Counted from the first letter of the stretch, positions 20,120 to 31,849 are shown. The stretch is DNA of 64,000 bases from Zoroaster sp. YZ-2022 (GCA_029582265.1 CM055822.1:36954590-37018589), one strand, 5' to 3'. Notes: generated by a model from the letters alone, not told the origin. Made by a program: numbers and translations.

Positions 20120-21640
20120 CTGAGGATTAAAATGCACAGTAGCTATTGCTTTGGTGAAGGTAGCGCATCAAAGGTTCACTGGCGTTATTGGGTCCGTTCT
20201 AGTGTCAACGGTTGCCAGGGAAGAGTTTCCAACACAAACCCATATACAAAATGGTCAAAGAGAGCATTACATCAACATATGAAAAGGTATGATATTTGAA
20301 TGAAGGTGGTTGAGAGAGTGGAATGCAATAATGAGCATTTTCTGTATGAATATAAACATTTATTTGTGTTAAGAATTTAAACGACGATAATGTGGTGATA
20401 TGACTTTTACAGGTTTGATGTTTAATTTATATATTGGTTTAGAGAATAGCACTTGATTGGTGAAACCATGGGCGCTTTTACCAGTCTTTCCTGTTTTATG
20501 TTTCTGTGGAATTCTTCCTAAACCTCCAGAAATATTAATGTGTGTAGGGACTATATTCAAAAAGTTGATAACATTAAAAATGAGTTACCTCATGCAATAA
20601 GCATTTCTCTACTGGATCTGTACAGAAATATACAGAATCATTGGACCAAAGAACGGACTGGAAAACGTAAAGGCGTTCGTGGTGTCGCCACTCGCGTGCG
20701 CGGTCTTTCTTAGGGCATGGTTTTTCGGGTTGCCGCGTGAGCCAACATTATCAATGATGAACATTCATTTTAATAATTATACTTATGCAAACAATGCAGA
20801 CATTTGAAATATCAATTTTGTGAAAGTTTACTAAAAAATAAAGTCATAAATAGAAACGGGAGAATGACTTACAAGCTTTTAAGTACTTTGGTAAAACCTA
20901 TACTTGCAGATATATCGCCCGTGATTTTCGCTGTATTTATACGGCACTTTTCTTGGACATTGTTTTTTGGTTAATCAGAACACTGTTACTTTACTTCAGG
21001 AAGTGGAACATGCTAAATAACCGTGAGAAGCATGGGTTTACAGTCAGTATGTACCGACATGAATGTAATCATCAATTAATGTTGGCACTTTTTTCTGTTA
21101 AAGCAAACTTGTGATAATTATTGTGTGAAATATCACATTTTAAAGTATTTGTTTTCTTGTTAAACAAAACTGAAATTATCAATGTTCCAATGAAAACACA
21201 AATTTCCAGAAATTGCTGGTAAAACATGGTCGATACATCCGTAAGCTGAATTTTAATATCACATAACTATTTCTCTACGAAGCTAATCTGTTGTATACTA
21301 CGGTATTTTTTTAACACCCAGTCGGATTTTGTTTCATTACCGTGACAGCCAATTATACAAACAGTCACATGTTTTTTATTTATTATTACACAAAGATATA
21401 AAATTCATCAATAATTTAAAATATATCAGAATAGCCTTTAAACTTAATAAAAAAACAAAATACAAGCAAAACTACAAAGAGAAACAAGGAAAATTCATTG
21501 GAGCCCGAAACAAGTTACGTCTTTATGTAGATATTTCCTTACTCTGGTATAATAGCCACCCCCCGTTCAGAAACCCATTGATGCCCCCTTAATTTTAGCC
21601 CAAAAAATATGTCACGCCTATATAAAAAATATTGCCTCAC

Positions 21641-21892
21641 CTGGGTATAGTGTCCGCACGCTTTGCCAGACTGACAAAGATGATCTGTGTAGTTGTAAAA
21701 TGGGTCCTCGTTGTACCATGAGGACACAGCGCTTGCTGGGTCAGGGCGTTTGTCAGCTTTTGAGGGCCCTATCAGCCAAAGATTCTGCCCCTGTTGGTTG
21801 AATGGGCTGATGTTCACCTCTGGAAAGCCATGTGCCCATATACACATATCGCTGTACTGCTGGGCCATGGTGGCAAGGGTGTCCTCCCACAC
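21641..21892 (-). CDS. gene A exon 2 (CAP domain)
   Basis: 252 bp, 84 codons, phase 0 to 0, with TCACAG acceptor and GTGAGG donor. It encodes the alpha-beta-alpha core of a CAP/SCP domain: WEDTLATMAQ helix, CIWAHG (first cavity His), GQNLW, SWYNEDPFYNY (cavity Glu) and CGHYTQ (second cavity His). The usual GEN motif is GQN, so one of the two conserved cavity Glu residues is Gln. The paralogous exon 62518-62769 has the same change and differs at only a handful of residues, so the duplication is recent or under purifying selection. CAP proteins are secreted; ligands here are unknown. Confidence 0.95.
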
Positions 21893-22025
21893 CTGTGACA
21901 GACAACAAATAAATAAACAGAAGAATAACAACAATGGTGGGACTCGATCCTCCATTCTCGCTGACTAATTATTAAGTAGGATTTGAAGCTTTGCATGGTG
22001 GAGGTACAGTAGGAATAGGCATAAT

Positions 22026-22450
22026 ATTTTGCGGTAGCAAAGACGATCAGAGTATACTGATCGAAACGTCGAGTTATGTCACCACCGGTTCTTACCAGAA
22101 CCAACACTTATGACAACTCTTACGAGATTTTCACATGTGATCTCGCAAACATGTGGTGTTAACTTCTTCCGTAGTGTTGTGTTCATACTTTTTGCCGGTT
22201 TCACAAAACTCTCTTTCGGACTGTTATTTCTTATGCCCTAGTTATCAAGTTATCAACAAAATAAAGAGGGCGATATTCACATCTCATGTAAATATACCGT
22301 TTATACCCTTGTAAACATATCATTTATGCACCAAGTTTGATGCACAACACGACAGAAATTCGTTACCTATAACATTCTTCTGAAGACGATCAAAGCATAC
22401 TGATCGAAACGTCGAGTTGTAACCACAGTTCTTTTCAGAACTAATTACTA
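22026..22450. repeat. two copies of the GATCxxAGxxTACTGATCGAAACGTCGAGTT repeat
   Basis: Copies near 22041-22090 and 22383-22440 share ACTGATCGAAACGTCGAGTT with those at 29923 and 53370-53790. The family's complete form at 53371-53790 has inverted ends. Confidence 0.7.
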
Positions 22451-22764
22451 CTAAAACATTTTTTGTTCACATTGTGTCACCGCAAACAGTCTTTACTTAT
22501 TACCTATATTGTCACCGTTTTCACGAAGGGACGATTTACACCACACAACACTAAATACAAGTTACGAGAAAATCAAGTTTGAAGTTGCCCACTTTTGGAA
22601 ATTGTAGTTTCACCATCATTAACGCAGAGTATTGCCAAATGATGTGCACTGTTTGAAAGTACAGATTTCACAATTCTCAAATTTGTTGGGCCTTTCCTGG
22701 CCTTTTTTGGAGTTTTTTTTCTCCACACCACACCCGTTGGCTGGACGCCATTTTGAATTTTACA

Positions 22765-23127
22765 ATGGCGTATTTGAAACGACCAAACACAATACGGTTC
22801 AGCACACGGAACATGAGAAAGGTTACTCCGCATGATGTCTATGCTGCCATATACAAAGAATTGGAAACAACGGCAACAATAAAATGCATCGCTGAGCTAG
22901 AAAACAGTTGGTATAGCGTGACCTTTGACAATGGTGAAGATAGCGAAGAATTAGTAGTCAATGGCATTTCCCTACATGACACGCTTTTGCAGTATGAGCG
23001 CACCAATATACAGAATTCGGCAGTCGTTTATATCAAGGCACCATTTGAAATGACGGACCAGGTTGTCACCACGGCCCTTACCATGCATGGAACTGTAGAA
23101 CATCCGCAGACACATGCACGATTTTGA
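22765..23127 (+). CDS. LINE copy 2 ORF1a
   Basis: A divergent relative of the ORF1a at 12347, by eye roughly half identical in protein. ATG in ACAATGG context; 120 codons to TGA at 23125-23127. Shared blocks are RPNTIRF, KCIAELENSWYSVTF and VYIKAPFEM. It stops at the same CGA-TTT-TGA as copy 1, while homology continues in the +1 frame. No internal stop is present, although the copy is old enough to carry a later insertion. Confidence 0.75.
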   Translation: MAYLKRPNTIRFSTRNMRKVTPHDVYAAIYKELETTATIKCIAELENSWYSVTFDNGEDSEELVVNGISLHDTLLQYERTNIQNSAVVYIKAPFEMTDQVVTTALTMHGTVEHPQTHARF

Positions 23128-23128
23128 T
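23119..23128 (+). promoter_or_regulatory. candidate +1 frameshift site in LINE copy 2
   Basis: CGA-TTT-TGA-T, matching 12728-12737 except the base after the stop. In this copy an ATG (23114) is present in the +1 frame just upstream, but copy 1 has ACG there, so reinitiation at it is not conserved. Confidence 0.6.
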
Positions 23129-23447
23129 TCCAAAATAGAAAGCGGGGTAAGAAGCTGTTTGATTAAAAACCTCAAGAAACCCATTCCCAGTTTCATAAAA
23201 GTTGGAGGCTTTTCCCTGCCAGTAAGATACCGTGGTCAGGAGAAAACATGCAAGATCTGCGTAGATACTGGCCATATCGCAAGAGAATGCCCCCGAAGAG
23301 GCCGATGCTTTGTCTGCGGTAGTCTTAACCACAGAGCATCTTGGAACGATGAAGACCATAGAGAGACCGATTCAGAAGATCAAGAAGTCATTAGAATTCC
23401 ACCTGTGAAAGTATGGGCAGATCCAGACAACAAAGAAGCCAACTATA

Positions 23448-24343
23448 CAGGGCGACTCAAAAAAAAGGTAATCCACAAATAATGGGTTAATATGACCAGG
23501 TTATGAGATTTATGATTATAAACATGATTGCATCATGAGGTAGGAGCTATTAGCTTTCCATTGATACCATCCTTGCATTCATGCGATCACACATCACTGA
23601 GCACCATTGTCTTGAAAATGGAACATCAAATTCCAAAATGTGCAGGTTGGTGAATAATGGGCCCAATGGGCAAACATCCAGAGGAATTGGGCTCATATCC
23701 AAACAGAGACAAGATACGTAGGTTACAGGACACACATTTAAATGATTGAAAGAAAACATATCTTATTCATGATAATGATTTTATTTGATAAGATCATTAA
23801 CCCTTTAGCACCAACACCTTCCACATGTCCTCGAGATATTGATGAGTTACAGGATCGTATCACCCACGAAGTCAACATTCTGCGCAATGACCCAGCTATG
23901 GTGAGAAGAGCTGTGCAAGACATGCATCGTCGCTGTGGACTTTGTGTGGAGAGAGGAGGTGGACATGTGGAAGGTGTTGGTGCCTAAAGGGTTAATGATC
24001 TTATCAAATAAAATCATTATCATGAATAAGATATGTTTTCTTTCAATCATTTAAATGTGTGTCCTGTAACCTACGTATCTTGTCTCTGTTTGGATATGAG
24101 CCCAATTCCTCTGGATGTTTGCCCATTGGGCCCATTATTCACCAACCTGCACATTTTGGAATTTGATGTTCCATTTTCAAGACAATGGTGCTCAGTGATG
24201 TGTGATCGCATGAATGCAAGGATGGTATCAATGGAAAGCTAATAGCTCCTACTCATGATGCAATCATGTTTATAATCATAAATCTCATAACCTGGTCATA
24301 TTAACCCATTATTTGTGGATTACCTTTTTTTTTAGTCGCCCTG
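23448..24343 (+). mobile_element. Tc1/mariner-type deletion derivative with about 380-bp inverted ends
   Basis: Terminal sequence CAGGGCGACT... and its inverse ...AGTCGCCCTG, with TA on both sides (23446-23447 and 24344-24345). The inverted ends run about 23448-23830 and 23961-24343 and are almost perfect. Only about 130 bp of unique centre remains. TA target duplication and the encoded transposase tail support the Tc1/mariner (IS630) superfamily. Confidence 0.85.
23812..23987 (+). pseudogene. C-terminal remnant of a mariner-type transposase
   Basis: The centre of the element encodes PRDIDELQDRI, then RRAVQDMHRRCGLCVERGGG, the typical C-terminal tail of Tc1/mariner transposases (ELxxRI...CxxxxGGHxE). 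The DDE domain is deleted. The frame ends in the right inverted end. It cannot encode an active enzyme. Confidence 0.7.
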
Positions 24344-24831
24344 TAGTGATGCCGACAACGAGGAAAATGTAAGAATCAAGAAAGATCAAGGTAGCATTAA
24401 AACAACCAAAAAGAGTACAAATCACCAACCCCAACAGATTGGTTTCTGGGACGAAGCAGTGAGAGCGAAGACAATGAAGAGGAAATCGCCGGAAGAGAAC
24501 AAGTGGACAAGCCCTAACAGCAAAATATCTAGAGACGACAGACACGAGGAAGAATCAGACATGGAATATGAAAACATCCAACATCCCAAACAAAAAGATA
24601 CACCACCAGAACACCAAGTCAGACAACAAGAAGACACACGACGACCAGAACACCTCATCACACCTAAGAGACAACAAGAACACCAAATCACACCTAAAAG
24701 ACAAGAAGACACTACATGACAACCAGAACAAAAAAAGGCATCAGAAACCAGAACTGAGAAAAGACATCACGAAACATCCATAAGCCCCAAGGAGGTAAAG
24801 AAGACAGAAGATCAGTAGAAGACATCTCGGC

Positions 24832-25998
24832 TGGTGATGGGTTCTAATGAGATGCTTTTGAACAATAGATAAAACAGAGATGAATGAACGGACAAAACGA
24901 AGTTAAGAATATAGGAATCAAACAAATATATAAGCGGCTGAGGTGGTATTGTAATGGACAATAGCGTCTGCAAATGGAGACCATAATATCATCATATACA
25001 TGCCCATCTTGTATTGGAAAAGAGTCAGTAAGAAACTAAGAAATCCAACGGATGATATTCCAACTTGGCCCGTGGGTCCGCGTAACGCGTGGCAAACCGA
25101 ATAACAGCTGGGCGGCCGACGCGTTCGGCGATAAGGCCAAAAAAGTCCCCGGTTTCTGGTCATCGGTCGGCTTCAAAATCGGTGCGGTGACGCGCTTTCT
25201 TTTTTTCTTTTATTTCCAGGGAAATACGTGATACATGTATACGCGGGGACTAAATTTCCCATATACAAAGTATGGTGGCTAAGAGAGACCTCACAAATCG
25301 GGCAAACGTTCATATCCCTATGTGAACAAGTTGTATAAAACACAGCGCGGCTGCATTCCAATCGATCCAACAATGCAAAATAATCTTCGACATTCCAATT
25401 GGTTCAAATGCGCGCGCGTTGCATGCTGGCTAAACAGACCAGCTGGCGAACAGCTGGCACATACTCTTGATAAGCCATGCGTTTACCATCCGTTTAACCA
25501 ATTATGTTTCAAACGAAAATATTTTCAAAGCCATTCCTTCTGAAGTGATGTGTACACAAAACACAATGCACTACTGTGGCGGTTATCCGGAGGTGGTTAT
25601 CCGGAGACTGAGGAAATCGCCAAACAAAAACATGAAATACAAATAAAAATCATTAAAACAACCCATAAAACTTAATGGTGAAGTAACATGCATGGTGTGG
25701 AACGGTCCCCTCCCTATACTTAACCCACCACTGTATGCCGATTATGCCGAGTAGCACGGAACGCAATGTTTCACGGTAGTCGCTTCAAAACTACGATATG
25801 CGAAACGTAAATGATTTTTTTTTAAATACGGACACTTAACTAAAATATCGTTAATTATTATTCATACAATAATAATATTTGAGTGGGGGGGGGGGGGAGA
25901 TTCCTGTTCCTTCATAAAAAAGTAAAAGCACAATGACCTACACTTTGCATGAATATGGATGAGCGTCTGTCCCTTCGTGAAAACGCATATTAGAAAGG
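24832..25998. other. intronic stretch with one TCTCCGGTTTCTGG-family repeat
   Basis: 25136-25400 is a diverged copy of the repeat at 10192 (shared CCGGTTTCTGGTC and TATGGTGGCTAAGAGAG, partly in the opposite orientation). Otherwise AT-rich with a G11 run near 25884. No gene. Confidence 0.5.
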
Positions 25999-26664
25999 TT
26001 TAGATGCACGTGAACGTGAACGTGCGCGTGAAAAAGTTGTGTTGTTTCCAGGTGACGTCATCACTTTTGTCGGATAGCAACTCACAAAACTTTGTTTGCA
26101 CGGACGTATAGACCTTATGCACATGACGTCATTTGAGTAGGGCGCCCTCGGCTAGAGGTCAAAAGAAGGTTGCTCATTGGCCCAATCTGTGCGCCGCGCG
26201 TGTATAGATGTGCGTTTTCCATTGTTTCATCATCGTTTTACCTCTAAGATGGCGGCGTGATGACGTCAACGCATAAGGTCTATTAGACGTGAAAGATGGT
26301 AAGTTCACGTATGCCAAAAACGTGAGATTTAAACTACTTTTTATTGTATAAGTAAACGAAATTCATGAACAGATATGTTGATTGAGTGAATATGAATATC
26401 ACTTAGCTCAATATAAACACTACTTCTTTGAGATTACATGGGAAATTGTAAAGAAAACAGATTTAAAACAACGTCGACGATGTTCAAACTTAACTAACAA
26501 CAACGTTACTACATGTACTACGCGCTTGCCAACGAGCTTTTTGTAGTCGTGCTGCGCAACTAAACGTTTAAACGCGCATTTTGACGCGCGTGAAACTATT
26601 GCAAAATCCAAATAATTATTGCGTAATGCTCGCGTTCACGCGCACGTTATACGTGCATCTAAAC
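25999..26664. mobile_element. inverted-repeat element with a nested short MITE
   Basis: The ends are TTTAGATGCACGTgaACGTG... and ...ACGTGCATCTAAA, about 35 bp inverted with small gaps. Inside, 26109-26283 is a second inverted-repeat unit (TAGACCTTATGC...GCATAAGGTCTA) with ATGACGTCA near each end. No coding sequence. Confidence 0.6.
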
Positions 26665-26872
26665 CGGAAATAGGCGTCCAAAGTCAGGGGGACATGCGCC
26701 AAAAAGGTGGATGGTGGTCACACTACCAACATACAAATCTTATGTTAAATGTACATCCATGGCGATAAAACGGGGACATAATTATGTCCCCCTTCATGCA
26801 TCTACCCAAGCCTGGATATGTGGACATGCATGGCTATACGGCTGTTCAGCTAAGCTTAAGATGTCTACGAAA

Positions 26873-27119
26873 CAGCGGCGTAGCCACGGGGCGGCCGGGG
26901 GGGGGGGGTGCCCCCAAATATCCAGTGCCCCCAGGTGCCCCCACGAAAAATCCTCATAGTGCCCCCAAAACAGAAGAAAAAAAGAAAAGGGAAAAACCAA
27001 TACCCCTGGCCCCCCACTGAAAAGCAAGGCCCACCCCCCGTGGCCCCCCCCCGTGGCCCCCCCCCGTGGCCCCCCCCCCGTGGCCCCCCCCAACTGAAAA
27101 AGTCCTGGCTACGCCGCTG
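26873..27119. mobile_element. hAT-type MITE with C/G homopolymer core
   Basis: Ends CAGCGGCGTAGCCA and TGGCTACGCCGCTG, flanked by CTACGAAA (26865-26872) and CTTCGAAA (27120-27127), a 7/8 target duplication as for hAT elements. The interior is runs of G and C with repeated CCCCCGTGGCC. No transposase. Confidence 0.75.
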
Positions 27120-27344
27120 CTTCGAAACATCTATCGGTGCTTTTGTGAGGAAAATACCAGATTCAACTGGCCATGAAATTAAACAGGGCCCCGGAATGAA
27201 TTTTGTTTGTGTATGCCCCGATGCATCTTAATGTAAACCTGTTTTGCTTTATTTTTAAATAGAAGCTGACCTGTAACATATGGTGTTCTAAAAAGGACAC
27301 GTGCACATTGCAAGAAGAGTGTGTAAGCGTCGCATTAGGATTCA

Positions 27345-27538
27345 CGCGTCGCACTAGAGGTGTTGTCGCGTCGCACTAGAAGTGTAGTCGCGTCGCACTA
27401 GAAGTGTGTCGCGTCGCACTAGAAGTGTAGTCGCGTCGCACTAGAAGTGTGTCGCGTCGCACTAGAAGTGTGTCGCGTCGCACTAGAAGTGTAGTCGCGT
27501 CGCACTAGAAGTGTTGTCGCGTCGCACTAGAAGTGTTC
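27345..27538 (+). repeat. minisatellite, about 9-10 units (left arm)
   Basis: Units of 19-22 bp, GTCGCACTAGAAGTGTAGTC and shorter variants lacking TA. Confidence 0.9.
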
Positions 27539-28025
27539 ACCATTGCAGTTTTTTTCTCGTATGAAGAGCCGTATGTGACTAAATTTCCACTAATTAATAT
27601 ATACGACTAAAATAAATGTAAATCCATACATTTACTAGAAAAACCAATTATACAAAAGCGGCAACCAGACTGGTTGGCAGCTAGTATGCATACGGTACTA
27701 AACATGAATTTTGGGATTGATATTCCTTTAAAAAAGTCCTCCACAGCCCATACATTATTGTTTTACAGAAAGGTTTTGTTTCTGAATTAGTGTTGTAGTT
27801 AACAAAAATGTTGCTAATCCTGTTACAAATATTTACAACCTAAACCTAGTCTCGATCCCAACTACCTACATGGAAGGTAAGCATTCTAAACCACAAGACT
27901 ACCATGCCATTCGAATTTGGCGGTGAATTCAGTACAGAAGAACCTTTGTAAAATTGTATTTATAAAATAATATAAATTGTTCAGAAAAATATTGCGCAGG
28001 CCTACAGGGTTCACTCGCCCCCACC

Positions 28026-28867
28026 GCCCAGGGCCGTAGCGAGCGGGATCGGGGGTATGGGGTGTGACACCCCAATAATTGTTCTCAGTCGGCAAATCAA
28101 AGGTACTAGAGCAACAGTTGGTCCAAAATAAATTTTCAGTCAGCAACATTTGTATGTTTTATATACTGATGCCTCTTTTCACAACAAACTATTTTAAAGC
28201 AGAACCATACCCTAAATTCATGGTCACACAATAATGTAATTATATATGGGGGCTAGATGACAGATAATTAAAAGCAAAAAGGACACAAACAGATGATTTT
28301 TGTTAGGCCTACTGTTAATTTAAAGGAATGTTGTGTACATGTACAACACTGTCCCAAATAATTATGTCCCACAAGTTGCATTTTGAGGTAGTCAAATTTG
28401 TTACACAACTAACTGTAATAACTATAGGCAGGAACACATTTATATATGTTATGAAATACATCATTCATCAAATGTTTCTTTTGAAGCCTTTTTGTCTATA
28501 ATTTCAGTATAACTATGTTTTCAAAATTATTTTTTAAAGTTCATGATACAAACATTTCACATAATAAACAACCTGATTGTATTTTCACTATTGCTGAAGC
28601 TTTCATATAAGCTGGAGTTATGCATCAACAAAATAATACATTATCCTTACAGAAAAGAAATATATTTTACTACAAAAAAACTTTCTTAGTGGGTAGACAT
28701 TCACAGGTCAGTAAGTCTGACCAAGTTCCAATTTTTCAGTGTAACTTTGACATGTGTCACCATAAAATGACACAGACTCAAGGTTTGAGGAATACGTGTC
28801 TGCTATGAAAGTTTAATACATACTTAATACAAAGTTGATGACCAGTTGTAACAGTTAATAATAATGT
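28026..28867. other. AT-rich centre of the foldback element, no gene
   Basis: Only short chance frames. 28038-28120 (GGGCCGTAGCGAGCG onward) resembles the G-rich start of CAGNGGCGTAGC-type MITEs but lacks a partner end. Confidence 0.4.
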
Positions 28868-29380
28868 AGCGCAAGTCAGGCTAATTAATCGTAGCAGACA
28901 GAGGGCGCGCGACTAGCGGCGCGGGTTGCTGCGGCTGCGTGCGTGTAGTAGTGCATGAGATTTGGATCATGTGCGTAAGTGCGCGCAGCTGGCGATTGAG
29001 ATCGCAAGCGGCAGTGTGAGCCAAGCCCTTGGATAGGAAGGTACGTCCTGCGAGCGCGTCGGGCATGCAAGGTTAGCTAACGAAGCTGAGCTGGGGCCTA
29101 TCAGCGGACCAAAGTAAGGAGGCTACTGGAGGCGCAGCCACGGGGACTGACGGCGGAACGTGCATTGCGTGGATAAGCCTTGGGACGCCCACGTCACAGC
29201 CACCGAGGAGCAGTCGGATTAGCCGGTACTGTTAGAGTGGAAGGTGGACGCGAGGATTGAGGAGGCGGTCGCGTTGGTCAAGGAAGGCTGACGGCCTCAG
29301 TAGCAAAATACAGACCAAGGAGGATACAGGACCCCCAGCAAGGCTTAGCTAGCGACGCCTTCGCGTGCGGCGCTATATGC
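28868..29380. other. GC-rich block of unknown nature
   Basis: About 500 bp that is markedly richer in G and C than its surroundings and contains GCGC-rich words, then a GA-rich half. No protein homology is evident on either strand, there is no tRNA-like box pair, and no inverted ends were found. It might be a transposon leader, a structured RNA gene fragment or a captured promoter; I cannot tell. Confidence 0.4.
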
Positions 29381-29479
29381 ATATTGGAGGGTACAATTAA
29401 TGTTTATTGAAGGATACACATAATTAAATTGCAGTCACACCGGGTCCAATTATTATGCATGTGATTTATTAAATCAGAA

Positions 29480-29770
29480 TCAATTCATTCATTTGTGTCC
29501 TTGTGGATTAATTTGTCAGTCTTTGCCACTCCAAGATCGAACCAGGGAACGGTGTTAACTTGTGTATAGGCGGTATATTTCCGACCAAACGGGCCTGCAT
29601 CTCCCGGCCGATATTCAGCCGTCCGAGCCGGAAGATCCATCGACTGAAGGTCACTGGGATAAATCACCTTCAGCAGTAGAGATTCCGCCACAATAATAAT
29701 AATAATAAAGATTTGTAGCGCGCACATATCCACCCTGCTGGGCGCTCAAGGCGCGGAAACAAAGATAAAA
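29480..29770 (-). mobile_element. probable SINE-like repeat with (AAT)n tract
   Basis: An (ATA/AAT)n tract at about 29691-29707 next to TTTGTAGCGCGCACATATCC and GGCGCTCAAGGCGCGGA. This resembles the 3' part of the SINE at 30003 (AGCGCACGTATCCACC, GCTCAAGGCGCA) but is strongly diverged. The adjoining GCCACTCCAAGATCGAACC could be a box B on the minus strand. Confidence 0.4.
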
Positions 29771-29784
29771 CATGAATACAAACA

Positions 29785-29997
29785 TGACTAGGATCCTAGT
29801 CTCAACAGTTCCCGCCTGCTAGCCTCAACGAACTAATCCTCCAGCATCCATTCATGGGATGATCCTCCAGCAGTCTACTTAAAGCAGCAGCATTTTCCAG
29901 AGTCCGGCATTCTCATGAGGACGATCAGAGCATACTGATCGAAACGTCGAGTTGTACCTCCAGTTCTTTTCAGAATGGTGTCACCGCAATTAGTCTT
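29785..29997 (+). repeat. partial copy of the CTGATCGAAACGTCGAGTT repeat
   Basis: Matches 53545-53795 almost throughout (CTAGTCTCAACAGTTCCCGC, CCAGAGTCCGGCATTCTC, then the GATCAGAGCATACTGATCG block and a CGCAATTAGTCTTACTTAT end). The left inverted arm is missing. Confidence 0.75.
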
Positions 29998-30002
29998 ACT
30001 TA

Positions 30003-30268
30003 TAATAATAATAATAATAATAATGTGTGGATTTATATAGCGCACGTATCCACCAACTAAGTGGTGCTCAAGGCGCATTATATTATTATCCCTGCTCATA
30101 AGGCTCATAAATCATTCCTGAAACCATCTCAGCTCCCTGGGGAGTATACAACTCAATTGCTGCCATTTCTAGCGCATATAGAGCAAATCAACTCTGCCTT
30201 CACAGGTACCCATTTAACCCCTGGGTGGAGAGAAGCAATTATGATTAAGTGTCTTGCTCAAGGACACA
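30003..30268 (-). mobile_element. tRNA-Leu-type SINE, 5'-truncated
   Basis: Minus-strand copy of the SINE at 48145: (AAT)n, then GTGTGGATTTATATAGCGCA, CCAACTAAGTGGTGCTCAAG, and on to GTGTCTTGCTCAAGGACAC. The tRNA head is missing. A LINE 3' end abuts it at about 30269. Confidence 0.85.
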
Positions 30269-31056
30269 AACAATATACAATGATACAAACAATATACAAT
30301 GATAGCGTAGGGAATAATTTTGTACTGAGATACATGTACCTACAATGCAATTACAAATATACATCATCTTTGAAGAATTGTGACATAAGATGAGTTTTAA
30401 GCATCGACTTAAATCTAGTTATACTATGACAAGATTTGAGTTTAGTTGGAAGATGATTCCAGAGTCTCGGAGCCGCGACAGAAAAAGACCTATCACCTCA
30501 GTTCCGTTTTGAAGTTGGTTCCTTTAGGAGTGACATGTTGCTGGAGCGCAAATTGCGTGATGGAGTGTAGACTTTAAGCAGTTCAGAAATATAACTTGGA
30601 GCAATGTTATTAAAAGATTTGTGAACAATTAGCATAAGTTTAAAAACAATTCTCTGTGAAACAGGAAGCCAGTGCAGTTCTTTCAAGATTGGCGTGATAT
30701 GGCATGACTTTCTGGACAAAGTCACAACACGAGCTGCTGTGTTTTGTATGTGCTGAAGACGAGATATTTGATTCTGTGGGAGACCGTGGAGGAGAGCATT
30801 CCAGTTATCGAGCCGTGATGTGACAAACGCATGACTGTATAATTTGTTCAGCAGCACTTTTATTCAAGTATTTCCTTATTCGGCTAATATTTCTGATATG
30901 AAATGATGATATGCGAACAATGTTGGAGATATGAGGTTTTAAAGTCATTGTCGAGTCAAATATAACACCCAAATTACGTGCTTGTAGTGAGGGGGTTATC
31001 TGCGAGTCACCAATTGTACCTAAAGAATTGCCAATCATGAAAAATTGTTTTGACAT
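30269..31056 (-). pseudogene. LINE fragment: C-terminal part of reverse transcriptase ORF
   Basis: Minus strand. The first frame (31056 to about 30850) has GDSQITPSLQARNLGVIFD, then TLKPHISNIVR. The second (about 30850-30500) has AFVTSRLDNWNALLHGLP, LQHIQNTAARVV and ILKELHWLPV. This is the thumb/C-terminal region of CR1/L2/jockey-like LINE polymerases. A frameshift joins the two near 30850. The 3' end carries a short ACAATATACAATGAT tandem repeat at 30268-30303, typical of LINEs with microsatellite tails. 5' truncated and dead. Confidence 0.75.
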
Positions 31057-31849
31057 TTATTAATATTTCATCAGTAGTGTTACTTTCCTTCTGTTTCTCA
31101 GATTTTTGGATGTTACGAACCTAGAATAGTGACTGGATTATTTTAATTTCTGATTATTACTTAATTCCTATTATTTTACTTTATTGCATTTTTCCACTTT
31201 TTTATTGTTGCTGATTCCTCAGTTAAATCAAATTGCTTACACTTTTATTGTAATCTACTGAATGACAGGTTTTATTATTCATCTCGTTTCCACTTATAAT
31301 TTTGTTGTAAACCTTGTAAAAAATTAATGTTTCCGAGTTATTTGTAAATTTATATCCCACCATTGTTCAGTCACTGTGAGAATTAGAAACCCTAAATTCA
31401 CTGTATTACTGGTTGCAGGTATTCCAGATGAAGACCATCTAGACTTATGCCTCCAGTTTTGCAATTTTCTTAGTTTCTTAATTTTCTTAATTGTGTTAGT
31501 ACTGGTCGTTATATTATTAAATTCACTATCGAATTTTTTGATACAAACGAACAGTGTGTATATTGTCTATTCATGCCATAGTACAGTATCACTTCTTATC
31601 ATCAGCCAAGGTATGGCCTTGGGTGGGTTTGTTTACATTCTGGCAGAGACCTTTGGTCTGCCTAGGGACTTTGGTTTGGTATGGTAGCTCATTGATATGT
31701 TAGGGCTAGCCAGATATTTAAGTGTTTTGGGACTGATGGAATAAGCCACGAATATGTATAAAACATAACTTATCACTGGATGAAATATCGCGGGATGGTA
31801 ATTTTAGTTGGCAGAAAGAAATCGCCCACCCCGCTTGCTGAGGACCTGG
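31057..31849. other. AT-rich centre of the foldback element, no gene
   Basis: Frames of up to about 100 codons exist (31376-31687) but are hydrophobic and compositionally biased; no motif supports a gene. Confidence 0.4.

Larger units (their letters stand above)
23126..24719 (+). pseudogene. LINE copy 2 ORF1b, interrupted by a mariner derivative
   Basis: The +1-frame continuation: KVGGFSLPVRYRGQEKTC, zinc knuckle CKICVDTGHIARECP, then CFVCGSLNHRASWND. After 23447 an 896-bp transposon intervenes. The frame resumes at 24346, in the same phase if the element and one TA are ignored, with the GFWDEAV block shared with copy 1 and a Gln/Asp-rich tail ending at TGA 24717-24719. No ORF2 follows: 24720-24900 shows no endonuclease motifs, so the copy is 3' incomplete or rearranged. 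Confidence 0.7.

Noticed and set aside
26784..27231. Pro-rich open frames near the C/G runs
   Set aside because: They lie over the homopolymer core of a hAT MITE and have no gene evidence.
27345..27538. Regularly spaced short repeats that could look like a CRISPR array
   Set aside because: Units are contiguous 19-22 bp minisatellite monomers without unique spacers, in a eukaryotic transposon arm.
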